Source: Limimaricola sp027213785 (GTDB lineage: Bacteria > Pseudomonadota > Alphaproteobacteria > Rhodobacterales > Rhodobacteraceae). From it: a stretch of 64,000 bases of DNA. The stretch spans positions 434,001 to 498,000 of the forward strand of contig NZ_CP193755.1 of the NCBI RefSeq assembly GCF_050847355.1. Direction: 5' to 3'. Position numbers and translations under genes: made by a program. Shown here one piece after another: positions 17,230-25,732 of this stretch (its first letter is position 1; each line of letters opens with the position of its first letter). The notes under the pieces were generated by a model. That model was given only the letters and a program-made list of their open reading frames with translations. It was not told the DNA's origin and searched no databases.

Positions 17230-18309
17230 ATGACGAAATTCACGCGCGCCGCGCTTGCGGCGCTGATCGCCGCCACCCCCTTCGCCGCGACCGCCGAGGT
17301 CGATCTTTCGGGCGAGACCGTGGAGTGGGTGATCCCCTTCTCGGAAACCGGTGGCTCGGCCAAATGGGCCAACTTTTTCGCGCCGCTGCTGTCCGAGGCG
17401 CTGCCGGGCCAGCCCACCGTGGTGGTCAAGTTCATGCCCGGTGCCGGTTCGACCAAGGGTGCCAACTGGTTCCAGAAGCAGGAAGAGGGCGACGGCACGC
17501 TCATCTTCGGCTCCTCGGGCTCGACCCAGTTCCCCTATCTTCTGAACGACCCGCGCGTGCGCTACGAGTACAACGACTGGGTTCCGGTGATGGCGTCGGG
17601 CACCGGCGGCGTCGCCTATCTGGAGCCCGAGGCGGGCGCCAAGTTCGACGGATCGGCCAACGCGCTCAAGGACATGGATTTTATCTATGGCAGCCAAGGC
17701 GCGACCCGGCTCGATCTCGTGCCGCTGCTGGCTTGGGAAATGCTCGGCATGAATGTGGAGCCGGTCTTCGGCATCAAGGGCCGCGGTGACGGCCGACTGA
17801 TGTTCGAGCGCGGCGAGGCCAATATCGACTACCAGACCACCTCCGGCTATCTCGGTGGCTCGGCCGATCTGGTTGAGCAGGGAATGGCCGTGCCGATGAT
17901 GACCTGGGGCGCGCTCGATGAGGACGGCAATATCGTCCGCGACCCGACCTTCCCCGACATCCCGACCTTCAAGGAAGTCTGCGAGGCCACCGACGGCTGC
18001 GAGACCTCCGGCGAGGCATGGGACGCCTGGAAGGCGTTCTTCGTCGCGGGCTTCCCGGTGCAGAAACTGGCCTTCTTGCCGAAGGGCACCGATCAGGAGG
18101 TGATCGACACATATGTCGCGGCCTTCGAGGCGGTCCGCAACCGTGAAGATTTCGAGCAGATCTCCACGCAGGCCGTGGGTGAATATCCGGTCTTCGTCGG
18201 CGAAGGCGCCCAGCGCGCGCTTCAGCAGGCGACCTCGGTGCCGCAGGAAGCCAAGGACTACGTCAAGACCTGGTTGCGCGACTCCTACGGGGTCGAGCTC
18301 GAGGGCTGA
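17230..18309 (+). CDS. tctC: Tripartite tricarboxylate transporter substrate-binding protein, module 1
   Basis: The 359-residue product is a TctC/Bug-type periplasmic binding protein. Residues 1-19 form a signal peptide. The strand-loop motifs VEWVIPFSETGGSAKWA and VVVKFMPGAGSTKGANWF are the ligand-binding loops of the family, and GATRLDLVPLLAW is the second-domain segment. GGAGG at 17219-17223 precedes the ATG at 17230. Family members capture citrate, tricarballylate, aconitate and other carboxylates; the context with TcuAB favours a tricarboxylate. A strong hairpin separates it from the membrane-subunit gene. Confidence 0.87.
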   Translation: MTKFTRAALAALIAATPFAATAEVDLSGETVEWVIPFSETGGSAKWANFFAPLLSEALPGQPTVVVKFMPGAGSTKGANWFQKQEEGDGTLIFGSSGSTQFPYLLNDPRVRYEYNDWVPVMASGTGGVAYLEPEAGAKFDGSANALKDMDFIYGSQGATRLDLVPLLAWEMLGMNVEPVFGIKGRGDGRLMFERGEANIDYQTTSGYLGGSADLVEQGMAVPMMTWGALDEDGNIVRDPTFPDIPTFKEVCEATDGCETSGEAWDAWKAFFVAGFPVQKLAFLPKGTDQEVIDTYVAAFEAVRNREDFEQISTQAVGEYPVFVGEGAQRALQQATSVPQEAKDYVKTWLRDSYGVELEG

Positions 18310-18320
18310 GGCCCTCGCCG

Positions 18321-18357
18321 GCGCCCCGTCCTCCCTCCCCCTTCGGGGGCGGGGCGC
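18321..18357 (+). terminator. Intercistronic hairpin between tctC and tctAB, module 1
   Basis: GCGCCCCG (18321-18328) pairs with CGGGGCGC (18350-18357) and encloses a CCCCC/GGGGG hairpin with a TTC-type loop. Such structures often protect or partly terminate mRNA so that the binding protein is made in excess over the membrane subunits. Confidence 0.55.
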
Positions 18358-18394
18358 TTCCAAATTCCATTCCTGACATGTGAAGGCGACCCTC

Positions 18395-20425
18395 ATGGAG
18401 ATGATCGCAACGGCCCTGCCTGCGCTCAGTCAGGCCTGGGCCCTGATATTGCAACCGATGGTCCTCGCCTATCTGGTGCTCGGCGTGGTGATGGGACTTG
18501 CGGTCGGGGTCTTCCCCGGACTTGGCGGCATCGCCGGGCTGTCGCTGCTGCTGCCATTCATGTTCGGCATGGACCCGGTGATGGGTCTCGCGCTGATGAT
18601 CGGCATGGTTGCGGTGGTACCCACCTCGGACACTTTCGCCTCCGTGCTGATGGGCATCCCCGGTTCCTCGGCGAGTCAGGCCACGGTGCTCGACGGCTTT
18701 CCGATGGCCAAGCGGGGGCAGGCGGCGCGGGCGCTCTCGGCGGCATTCACATCCTCGCTGTTCGGCGGGCTGGTGGGCGCGGCCTTCCTGACCATGTTCA
18801 TCCTCGTAGCCCGGCCGATCGTGCTGGCCTTCGGCCTGCCCGAGATGCTGATGATCACGGTCTTCGGCCTGTCGATGGTGGCGATCCTCGCGGGCCGCGT
18901 CGCGCTCAAGGGCGTGGCGGCGGCGGGGCTCGGTCTTCTGGTCGGCACGATCGGCGAGGCCGACGCAGGCGGCTCATTGCGCATGTCGACCTATGACATC
19001 CCCTACCTGATCGACGGGCTGCAACTGGTGATCGTGGGCCTGGGCATCTTTGCGGTGCCCGAAATCGTCTCGCTGCTGCGGCAGGACCGTGCGATTTCCG
19101 AGGATGCGCGGCTCGGCGCGGGCTGGGCCGACGGGGTGCGCGACTGGTTCGCCAACAAGTGGCTCTCGGTCCGCTGCTCGATCATCGGCGTGGTGGTCGG
19201 TGTCATCCCGGGCCTCGGCGGCTCGGTAGTGGACTGGATCGCCTATGGTCATACCGTGCAAAGCACGCGCGACACCTCCGAGTTCGGGCTAGGCAACGTT
19301 CGTGGCGTGATCGGGCCAGAAAGTTCGAACAACGCCAAGGAAGGCGGCGGCCTGGTGCCGACCCTGCTGTTCGGCATTCCCGGTTCGGGTTCGATGGCGA
19401 TCTTCATCGGCGCGATCGCGCTTCTCGGGACGGGCGATATCGAGGTCGGCCCCGCCATGCTGCGCGACAATCTCGACATCACCTACTCCATCGTCTGGCT
19501 GCTGGCGCTGGCCAATGTGGTCGGCACGCTGCTGTGCATCGCGGCCTCGGGCGGGATCGCCCGGCTCACGACGATCCGCTTCACCTATCTCGCGCCCTTC
19601 CTGTTCATGCTGATTGCCTTTGCGGCGTTCCAGTCGGGCCAGAACTTCGAGGACCTGCTGGCGCTCTTCGCGATCGGCCTGATCGGTGTGTTCCTGCGCC
19701 GTTTCGACTGGTCGCGCCCGGCCTTCCTGATCGGTTTCGTGCTGTCGAATCCGGTCGAGAAGTTCTCGAACCAGGCGGTGCAGATCGCCTCCTTCCGCTT
19801 CCGCAAGAGCTTCGAGGAGGGGATGGAATACGTCTTCTCGCCGATCGTGATCGTGCTGATCGTGATCACCGTGCTGTCGGTCGTGTTCGGATTGCGGCAG
19901 GCCAAGGCTATCGCCGCCGAGGGCGATGTGCCCACCGGCTCCAAGCGCGCGCCGCTGGTGTTCCTGATGGTGGTGATGGGCTATGTCATCGCCGCGCTGA
20001 TCAATGCCAATGCCATCCCTGACTACAACATGACCGACAAGATCGTGCCACTGGTGGTGGGCGGCGTGACCTTGGCGGCCTGCCTCGTGCTGCTGGTACA
20101 GATGATGCGCCGGCCCGAGAGCGACGCAGTCTTCGCCGACAAGGAGATGGCAGGCGAGGATGCCGACGCGCCGCACGGGCTCTGGGGCACGCTGGCATGG
20201 TTCGCGGGGCTCATCGCCGCGACCTGGGTGGTGGGCTTCATTCTTGCGCTGGCAGGCTTCCTCGTGGCCTTCTTCCGCATTCGCGCGGGCTGCGGCTGGG
20301 GCAAGACGCTTCTGCTGTCTGCCGCGGGCATTGCGTTCATGTGCCTGATGGCAAGCGCGCTCAACCGCGACTTTCCGCCGGGGCTCTTGCAGGACGCGAT
20401 CGATCTGCCTTGGCCGCTGCGCTGA
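18395..20425 (+). CDS. tctA: Fused TctA-TctB membrane subunit, module 1
   Basis: This 676-residue protein joins two subunits that are usually separate. Residues about 1-500 are TctA, with the signature GVFPGLGGIAGLSLLLP and its repeat GVIPGLGGSVVDW, plus VLMGIPGSSASQATVLDG and LLFGIPGSGSMA. After an about 20-residue hydrophilic linker, residues about 515-676 are TctB-like: four membrane spans ending in the typical NRDFPPGLL segment. No separate tctB exists nearby, which supports a real fusion. AAGG precedes the ATG at 18395; a GTG at 18380 is in frame. It would be the inner-membrane part of the sodium- or proton-coupled importer served by TctC. Confidence 0.87.
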   Translation: MEMIATALPALSQAWALILQPMVLAYLVLGVVMGLAVGVFPGLGGIAGLSLLLPFMFGMDPVMGLALMIGMVAVVPTSDTFASVLMGIPGSSASQATVLDGFPMAKRGQAARALSAAFTSSLFGGLVGAAFLTMFILVARPIVLAFGLPEMLMITVFGLSMVAILAGRVALKGVAAAGLGLLVGTIGEADAGGSLRMSTYDIPYLIDGLQLVIVGLGIFAVPEIVSLLRQDRAISEDARLGAGWADGVRDWFANKWLSVRCSIIGVVVGVIPGLGGSVVDWIAYGHTVQSTRDTSEFGLGNVRGVIGPESSNNAKEGGGLVPTLLFGIPGSGSMAIFIGAIALLGTGDIEVGPAMLRDNLDITYSIVWLLALANVVGTLLCIAASGGIARLTTIRFTYLAPFLFMLIAFAAFQSGQNFEDLLALFAIGLIGVFLRRFDWSRPAFLIGFVLSNPVEKFSNQAVQIASFRFRKSFEEGMEYVFSPIVIVLIVITVLSVVFGLRQAKAIAAEGDVPTGSKRAPLVFLMVVMGYVIAALINANAIPDYNMTDKIVPLVVGGVTLAACLVLLVQMMRRPESDAVFADKEMAGEDADAPHGLWGTLAWFAGLIAATWVVGFILALAGFLVAFFRIRAGCGWGKTLLLSAAGIAFMCLMASALNRDFPPGLLQDAIDLPWPLR

Positions 20426-20428
20426 GAT

Positions 20429-20456
20429 CCCGGCCAGGCTCCGAACAGGGGCCGGG
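20429..20456 (+). terminator. Hairpin between tctAB and prpF, module 1
   Basis: CCCGGCC (20429-20435) pairs with GGCCGGG (20450-20456) over 14 bases. It lies in the 59-base gap before the prpF-like gene and may limit read-through or mark an mRNA end. Confidence 0.45.
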
Positions 20457-20484
20457 CCCTTCCAATTTACTTTGGACACGACCA

Positions 20485-21576
20485 ATGACACAAACTGGCA
20501 TACCCTTTCTCTTCCTGCGCGGCGGCACGTCGCGGGGGCCGTATTTCCGGCGTTCGGACCTGCCCGAGGATCGCGAGATCCTGGCCGAAGTTCTGATCGC
20601 GGCGCTCGGCGCCGGGCACCCGCTCAACATCGACGGCATCGGTGGCGGCGCGGCGGTGACCACCAAGGTGGCGATGCTCTCGGCTTCAGAGGACGACTGG
20701 GCCGATGTCGACTACTTCTTCGCGCAGGTCGCGGTTGCGGAGCGGCTGGTGGACTTCAAGCCGACCTGCGGCAACATCCTGTCCGGCGTCGGCCCGGCGG
20801 CGATCGAGATGGGGTTGGTGCCGGTGACCGGTGACGTCACCGAGGTGAAAATCCGCGCGGTCAACACCGGCGCGCGGGTCGTGGCCCGGGTGATGACGCC
20901 GGGCGGGCGGCTGTCCTATGACGGCGAGGCGGCCATCGCCGGGGTGCCGGGGACGGCGGCGCCGGTCGAGCTGAGCTTCCGCGGCGTGGTCGGCTCGGCC
21001 ACCGGGGCCTTCCTGCCCACCGGGCAGCTGCGCGACGAGATCGGCGGGGTCGAGGTCACCTGCATGGACGTCGCCATGCCGATGGTGATCGGCCGGGCCG
21101 CGGATTTCGGCGTGACGGGCTACGAGAGCGCGGCCGAGCTCGATGCGGACCGCGATCTCTTCGCGCGGATCGAGGCGGTGCGGCTCGAGGCCGGGCGACG
21201 CATGGGGATGGGCGACGTGGCCAAGTCGGTGACGCCGAAGTTCGGATTGCTCGCGCCCGCGCGGGCCGGTGGCTCGATCACCACGCGCTATTTCATGCCG
21301 TGGAACACCCATCCCTCGATGGCGGTGACCGGGGCGCAATGCCTGGCCTCCTGCGCCCTGACCCCGGGCACGGTGGCCGATGGACTGCTCGAGCGTCCCG
21401 CAGGCTCGCCCGCGAACGTGGTGCTGGAGCACGCCTCGGGCACGATCGACGTGCTGGTCGAGTATTCGACTAAGGGCGGCTTTACCCTCGAGGCGGCCGG
21501 GCTCCTGCGCACCGCACGAAAGCTCGCGGAGGGCAAGGTCTTCGTGCCAAAGTCAGTGTGGGGCGGCTCGGCATAG
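20485..21576 (+). CDS. PrpF-family isomerase (aconitate/oxalomesaconate type), copy 1
   Basis: The 363-residue protein belongs to the PrpF family (diaminopimelate-epimerase-like fold). K61 in VTTKVAML and C95 in FKPTCGNILSG are placed like the catalytic lysine and cysteine of PrpF, 34 residues apart. PrpF isomerises 2-methyl-trans-aconitate to the cis form and relatives tautomerise 4-oxalomesaconate. With a tricarboxylate importer and TcuAB next door, isomerising trans-aconitate to cis-aconitate is the most natural guess. The ribosome site is weak. From its ATG nearly to its end it is almost identical to the copy at 32299-33384. Confidence 0.85.
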   Translation: MTQTGIPFLFLRGGTSRGPYFRRSDLPEDREILAEVLIAALGAGHPLNIDGIGGGAAVTTKVAMLSASEDDWADVDYFFAQVAVAERLVDFKPTCGNILSGVGPAAIEMGLVPVTGDVTEVKIRAVNTGARVVARVMTPGGRLSYDGEAAIAGVPGTAAPVELSFRGVVGSATGAFLPTGQLRDEIGGVEVTCMDVAMPMVIGRAADFGVTGYESAAELDADRDLFARIEAVRLEAGRRMGMGDVAKSVTPKFGLLAPARAGGSITTRYFMPWNTHPSMAVTGAQCLASCALTPGTVADGLLERPAGSPANVVLEHASGTIDVLVEYSTKGGFTLEAAGLLRTARKLAEGKVFVPKSVWGGSA

Positions 21577-21585
21577 GGAACGAAG

Positions 21586-22563
21586 ATGAAGGTCCACATT
21601 CTCGACGACTGGTTCGACACGCTGCGCGGGCTGCCGTGCTTCTCGAAGCTCGGGGGCCACGACGTCACCGTCTGGACCGATCATGTCGAGGATGTGGATG
21701 AACTGGCCCACCGGCTGAGCGAGGCCGAGGCGTTGGTGCTGTTTCGCGAGCGTACCAAGATCACCCGCGCGTTGTTGGAGCGGTTGCCGAAGCTCGAACT
21801 GATCTCCCAGCGCAGCGTCTACCCGCATGTCGATGTCGCGGCCTGCACCGATCACGGCGTGCTGTTGTGCTCGAACATGCATGCCGACACGCCCTCCTAT
21901 GCCGCGGCCGAGCTGACTTGGGGGCTGATCCTGTCGGCGATGCGCCAGATCCCGCAGCAGATGGCCGCGACCAAGGCCGGGCGCTGGCAGATCGGCGTCG
22001 GCAGGACGCTGCGCGGGCGCAGGCTCGGGCTTTACGGCTACGGGCGGATCGCCAGGACTGTCGCGGGCTATGCCGAGGCCTTCGGAATGGAGGTGGTGTG
22101 GTGGGCCTCCGAGGAGGGGCGCGCGCGGGCCGAGGCCGATGGCGCGCGCGTGGCAGCCAGCCGTGAGGCGTTCTTCGCCGAGAGCGACGTCGTCTCGCTG
22201 CATGTCCGGCTCAAGCCCGATACGCGCGGCATCGTCACGCTGGACGACCTGTCGCGGATGCGGCCCGACGCTGTGTTCGTGAACACCTCTCGCGCGGGGC
22301 TGATCGCGCCCGGCGCGTTGCTCGAGGCCCTGAACCGGGGCCGTCCCGGCATGGCGGCGATCGACGTGTTCGACACCGAGCCCACGACCGACCCCGCCGA
22401 TCCGCTGCTCGCGCATCCGAAGCTGATCTGCACGCCGCATATCGGCTTCGTCACCGAGGACGAGTTCGATCTGCAATTTTCGGACATCTTCGACCAGGTC
22501 GTGGCCTATGCGGCCGGGACACCGATCAACGTCATCAATCCCGAGGCCCGGCCCGACGCCTGA
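21586..22563 (+). CDS. D-isomer-specific 2-hydroxyacid dehydrogenase
   Basis: The 325-residue enzyme has the NAD-binding Rossmann motif GLYGYGRIARTVAGY near residue 145, the catalytic arginine in VNTSRAGLI, glutamate in VFDTEP and histidine in CTPHIGF. It would interconvert a D-2-hydroxyacid and a 2-oxoacid; the substrate is unknown. It begins 9 bases after the prpF stop and is clearly in that operon. Its last 29 bases overlap the 3' end of the convergent AbrB-type gene. It has no counterpart in module 2, so it defines what is special to module 1. Confidence 0.85.
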   Translation: MKVHILDDWFDTLRGLPCFSKLGGHDVTVWTDHVEDVDELAHRLSEAEALVLFRERTKITRALLERLPKLELISQRSVYPHVDVAACTDHGVLLCSNMHADTPSYAAAELTWGLILSAMRQIPQQMAATKAGRWQIGVGRTLRGRRLGLYGYGRIARTVAGYAEAFGMEVVWWASEEGRARAEADGARVAASREAFFAESDVVSLHVRLKPDTRGIVTLDDLSRMRPDAVFVNTSRAGLIAPGALLEALNRGRPGMAAIDVFDTEPTTDPADPLLAHPKLICTPHIGFVTEDEFDLQFSDIFDQVVAYAAGTPINVINPEARPDA

Positions 22564-23590
22564 TCCCAGCGACCACCGGCGCGCCGGTGATGACCAGAAC
22601 GATCCGTGTCAGATGATGCGCGATGACATAGCCAAGATCGGCCCCGGCGACGATCGCCAGCACCGTCATCTCGGCTTGGCCACCGGGTGCGAAAGCGAGG
22701 AAGGCGTCGACGCCCTCGGCGAGGTCGAGCCACCGCACCAGAGATGACACCGCCGCCGCCAGCGCCGCCAGCACCACCACATAGGCCGCGCCCGCCGCCA
22801 CGTCGCGGCCAAGCTCGCGCATGGTCACGCCCACGAAGTGGACGCCGATGCCGCAGCCGATCAGGAACTGCGCAGCAAGAATCGCCTCGGCGGGCGGGCG
22901 CGCATGGATCAGCCCCGAGAGCGAGAGCGCGGCGGTCACGATCATCGGGCCGAGGATCGAGGCGCCGAACAGCCCGATCCGCTCGCCGCCCTTCCAGCCG
23001 ATCCATGCGGCGGCGGCCATCAGTGTCATCTCCGCCAGCGGCAGGTCGGAGGCGGGCACGCCGATCGGGTTCGACAGGCTGCTGCCGTAGAGTTGGGTCA
23101 GCAGGATGGGGGCCAGCGTGACGATGAACAGCACCCGCGTCGCGTGAATGAGCGACAGGGCCCGCGCGTCGCCGCCCGCCTCGATGCCAAAGATCACCAT
23201 GTCCTGTAGCCCGCCGGGCATCGCCGCATAATAGGCCGTCGCTCCGTCGAAACCCCAGACCCGCCGGAAGAACGGCACGCCGACCGCGCCGATCACCGCG
23301 ATGAAGACTGGCACCAGCGCGATCGAGACCGCCATTTCGGGCAGTCGCGCCAGCACGGCGGGCGTGATCGAGGCACCGACCGCGACGCCGAGGATCGTGC
23401 GACCCGCGACAGAGACCTGCCCGAAGCCGCGCAGCGGTAGCCCAATGAGTGCCGAGAGGAGGCAGGCGAACATCGGTCCGAACAGGAAGGGCAGGGGCAG
23501 GTTTGCGGCATGGAAGGCCAGCGTGCCAAGCGCTGCGACAGCTGCGGTAAGGGCGATGCGGGCAGCGGGCGGAAGCGGCAGGCGAGGCAT
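22535..23590 (-). CDS. AbrB-family (YP_) membrane protein
   Basis: This 351-residue polytopic protein is the AbrB/'ammonia monooxygenase' membrane family: two repeats of about 170 residues, each with several spans, with motifs such as GCGIGVHFVGVTMREL and a gly-pro-rich ALGTLAFHAANLPLPFLFGPM start. The family's function is not settled; members lie with transport and carboxylate genes. I start at the ATG at 23590 as the frame upstream runs into the GntR control region. It overlaps the convergent dehydrogenase gene by 29 bases. Confidence 0.8.
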   Translation of the reverse strand: MPRLPLPPAARIALTAAVAALGTLAFHAANLPLPFLFGPMFACLLSALIGLPLRGFGQVSVAGRTILGVAVGASITPAVLARLPEMAVSIALVPVFIAVIGAVGVPFFRRVWGFDGATAYYAAMPGGLQDMVIFGIEAGGDARALSLIHATRVLFIVTLAPILLTQLYGSSLSNPIGVPASDLPLAEMTLMAAAAWIGWKGGERIGLFGASILGPMIVTAALSLSGLIHARPPAEAILAAQFLIGCGIGVHFVGVTMRELGRDVAAGAAYVVVLAALAAAVSSLVRWLDLAEGVDAFLAFAPGGQAEMTVLAIVAGADLGYVIAHHLTRIVLVITGAPVVAGIRRRAGPRD

Positions 23591-23660
23591 CGGAAACTCC
23601 GCGTTGACTCGGTATGTGTCCACTTGTATCCAGTTGTATGCAATTTGCAAGGGGAGCATC
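23591..23660. promoter_or_regulatory. Divergent AbrB/GntR control region with direct TTGTAT repeats
   Basis: TTGTATCCAG (23624-23633) and TTGTATGCAA (23634-23643) are tandem, ten bases apart, on one helical face, and the second is nearly palindromic. FadR-type GntR regulators bind short dyads of the TTGTATACAA kind. This is the likely autoregulatory operator of the GntR gene starting at 23661. Confidence 0.5.
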
Positions 23661-24344
23661 ATGACGCTGAGCGAGGAGGATCGCGGCGAAGGGCAGGGTG
23701 GTACCGCTTATCGCCGCCTGCTCGAGGAGATCCGGGCCGGCCGGCTGGCGGCGGGCGACCGGCTGCGTGAGACCGAACTGGCCGAGCGGCTGGGCGTCAG
23801 CCGCACGCCGGTGCGTGAGGCGATCCGCCAACTCGAGGCGGACGGTCTCGTCACCCATGTCCCGCGTCAGGGCGCCAGCGTACGCGGGCTCGACTACGCC
23901 GAGGTGATGGAGCTCTATGAGATGCGCGCGGTGCTCGAGGGCACGGCAGCGCGCCTCGCGGCTCGAGCGGCCTCGGAGATCGAAATCGATGAGCTCGCCA
24001 CCTTGAACGAGGAACTGGTCCGCGCCGGTGCCACGCCACAGGCCTACGACCTTAACCGGCAGTTCCATGCGGCGCTTCTGGATGCCGCCAAGAACCGCTT
24101 TCTCACCCGTTCGATCCAGGGGCTTCAGAAAGCGCTAATGATCCTCGGGCCGACGACGCTCACCGCGCCCGAGCGGGCCGAGCGGGCGGTCGAGGAGCAC
24201 CGCGCCGTGCTCGACGCGCTGATCGGGCGCGACGGCGTGCGCGCCGAGGCCGCGATGCGCGCGCATATCGAGGCCGCCCAGCGGGTGCGCGTTCGCGCTG
24301 TCCGTGCCAAGGCGCCGCCGCTCGATGATGGAGACATGCTGTGA
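23661..24344 (+). CDS. GntR-family (FadR subfamily) regulator of the tcu genes
   Basis: The 227-residue regulator has a GntR winged helix (about 15-80, with ETELAERLGVSRTPVREAIRQLEADG) and an all-helical FCD effector domain (about 95-215, with DLNRQFHAALLDAAKN holding an Asp/His metal pocket). FCD regulators respond to carboxylates, which suits this locus. It starts at the ATG at 23661 after GGGGAG. Its stop overlaps the GTG start of the TcuA-type gene (GTGA at 24341-24344), so it is co-transcribed with its likely target genes. Confidence 0.87.
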   Translation: MTLSEEDRGEGQGGTAYRRLLEEIRAGRLAAGDRLRETELAERLGVSRTPVREAIRQLEADGLVTHVPRQGASVRGLDYAEVMELYEMRAVLEGTAARLAARAASEIEIDELATLNEELVRAGATPQAYDLNRQFHAALLDAAKNRFLTRSIQGLQKALMILGPTTLTAPERAERAVEEHRAVLDALIGRDGVRAEAAMRAHIEAAQRVRVRAVRAKAPPLDDGDML

Positions 24345-25732
24345 CGGACACGCCCGACATTCTGGTGATCGGCGGTGGCAACGCGGCGCTCTGCGCCGCC
24401 ATCGAGGCGGCCGAGGCGGGGGCGCGGGTGCTGATCCTTGAGGCCGCACCCAAACCCTATCGCGGTGGCAATTCGCGCCATACCCGCAACTTCCGCTGCA
24501 TGCATGACGGGCCGCTCTCGGTGCTGGTCGATGCCTATGAGGAAGAGGAATACGTGGCCGACCTGATGAAGGTCACGGGCGGCAAGACCGACGAAAACCT
24601 CGCGCGTCTCGCCATCCGGTCTTCGCAGGACTGCCTGCCTTGGATGGAGGCGCATGGCGTGCGCTTCCAGCCTTCGCTTTCGGGCACGCTGAGCCTCGCG
24701 CGGACTAACGCCTTCTTCATGGGCGGCGGCAAGAGTCTCGTGAACGCCTATTACCGCACCGTCGAGGCATTGGGTGTCGAGGTGCGCTACGAGGCGCATG
24801 TCACGCATCTCGAACTCGATGGCGACCGCATCGCGCGGGTCGACTTCGATCATGAGGGCCAATCCCACAGCCTGTCGCCGCGCGCCGTGGTCGTGGCCTC
24901 GGGCGGGTTCCAGGCCGACCGCGACTGGCTGGCGCGGGCCTGGGGGCCGGCGGCGAAAAACTTCCTGATCCGCGGCACGCCCTACAACCGCGGCGTCGTG
25001 CTGGCCGATCTGCTCGATCAGGGCGTGGCCTCGGTCGGCGATCCGACCCAGTGCCACGCGGTCGCCATCGATGGGCGTGCGCCGCTCTATGACGGTGGCA
25101 TCGTCACCCGGCTCGACTGCGTGCCGTTCTCCATCGTGGTCAACAAGGAGGGCGAGCGCTTCTATGACGAAGGCGAGGACGTCTGGCCCAAGCGCTACGC
25201 GATCTGGGGTCGGTTGGTCGCGGCGCAGCCCGACCAGGTCGGCCACGTCATCATCGACGCGAAGAGCATCAACCTCTTCATGCCCTCGGTCTTGCCGCCC
25301 CTGAAAGCGGACAGCATCGAAGAGTTGGCCGGGATGATGGGGTTGCCCGCGCAGAAGGTCGCGGCCACGGTGGCCGAATTCAACGCGGCCTGCGGCGACA
25401 CCTCGGGCTTCAGTCCGATGGAACTCGACGGCGTCACCACGACGGGACTGACCCCGCCCAAGACCAACTGGGCCCGGCCGATCACCGAGCCGCCCTTTTA
25501 CGGCTACTCGCTGAAGACCGGAGTCACCTTCACCTATCTCGGGCTCAAGGTCGACGAACGCGCGCAGTGCGCCACCGACCGGGGCCCGATCCGCAACCTC
25601 TGGGCCGCAGGCGAGACCATGGCGGGCTCGATCTTGGGCCAAGGCTATCTCGCCGGCTTCGGCATGACCATCGGAACCGTCTTTGGACGTATCGCAGGCA
25701 AGGAGGCCGCCGCATATGCAAATGCAGCCTGA
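24341..25732 (+). CDS. tcuA: FAD-dependent tricarballylate dehydrogenase (TcuA-like)
   Basis: The 463-residue flavoprotein starts with a dinucleotide-binding GGGNAALCAA motif near residue 11, a second FAD motif (RGGNSRHTRNFRC) and an active-site region near the end (AAGETMAGSILGQGYLAGFG). This order is that of fumarate-reductase/succinate-dehydrogenase flavoproteins and, with the Fe-S membrane partner next door, of TcuA, which oxidises tricarballylate to cis-aconitate in Salmonella. It starts at a GTG at 24341 coupled to the GntR stop. The TcuB gene overlaps its 3' end by 17 bases. Another carboxylate substrate such as a related propionate is possible. Confidence 0.82.
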   Translation: MTDTPDILVIGGGNAALCAAIEAAEAGARVLILEAAPKPYRGGNSRHTRNFRCMHDGPLSVLVDAYEEEEYVADLMKVTGGKTDENLARLAIRSSQDCLPWMEAHGVRFQPSLSGTLSLARTNAFFMGGGKSLVNAYYRTVEALGVEVRYEAHVTHLELDGDRIARVDFDHEGQSHSLSPRAVVVASGGFQADRDWLARAWGPAAKNFLIRGTPYNRGVVLADLLDQGVASVGDPTQCHAVAIDGRAPLYDGGIVTRLDCVPFSIVVNKEGERFYDEGEDVWPKRYAIWGRLVAAQPDQVGHVIIDAKSINLFMPSVLPPLKADSIEELAGMMGLPAQKVAATVAEFNAACGDTSGFSPMELDGVTTTGLTPPKTNWARPITEPPFYGYSLKTGVTFTYLGLKVDERAQCATDRGPIRNLWAAGETMAGSILGQGYLAGFGMTIGTVFGRIAGKEAAAYANAA

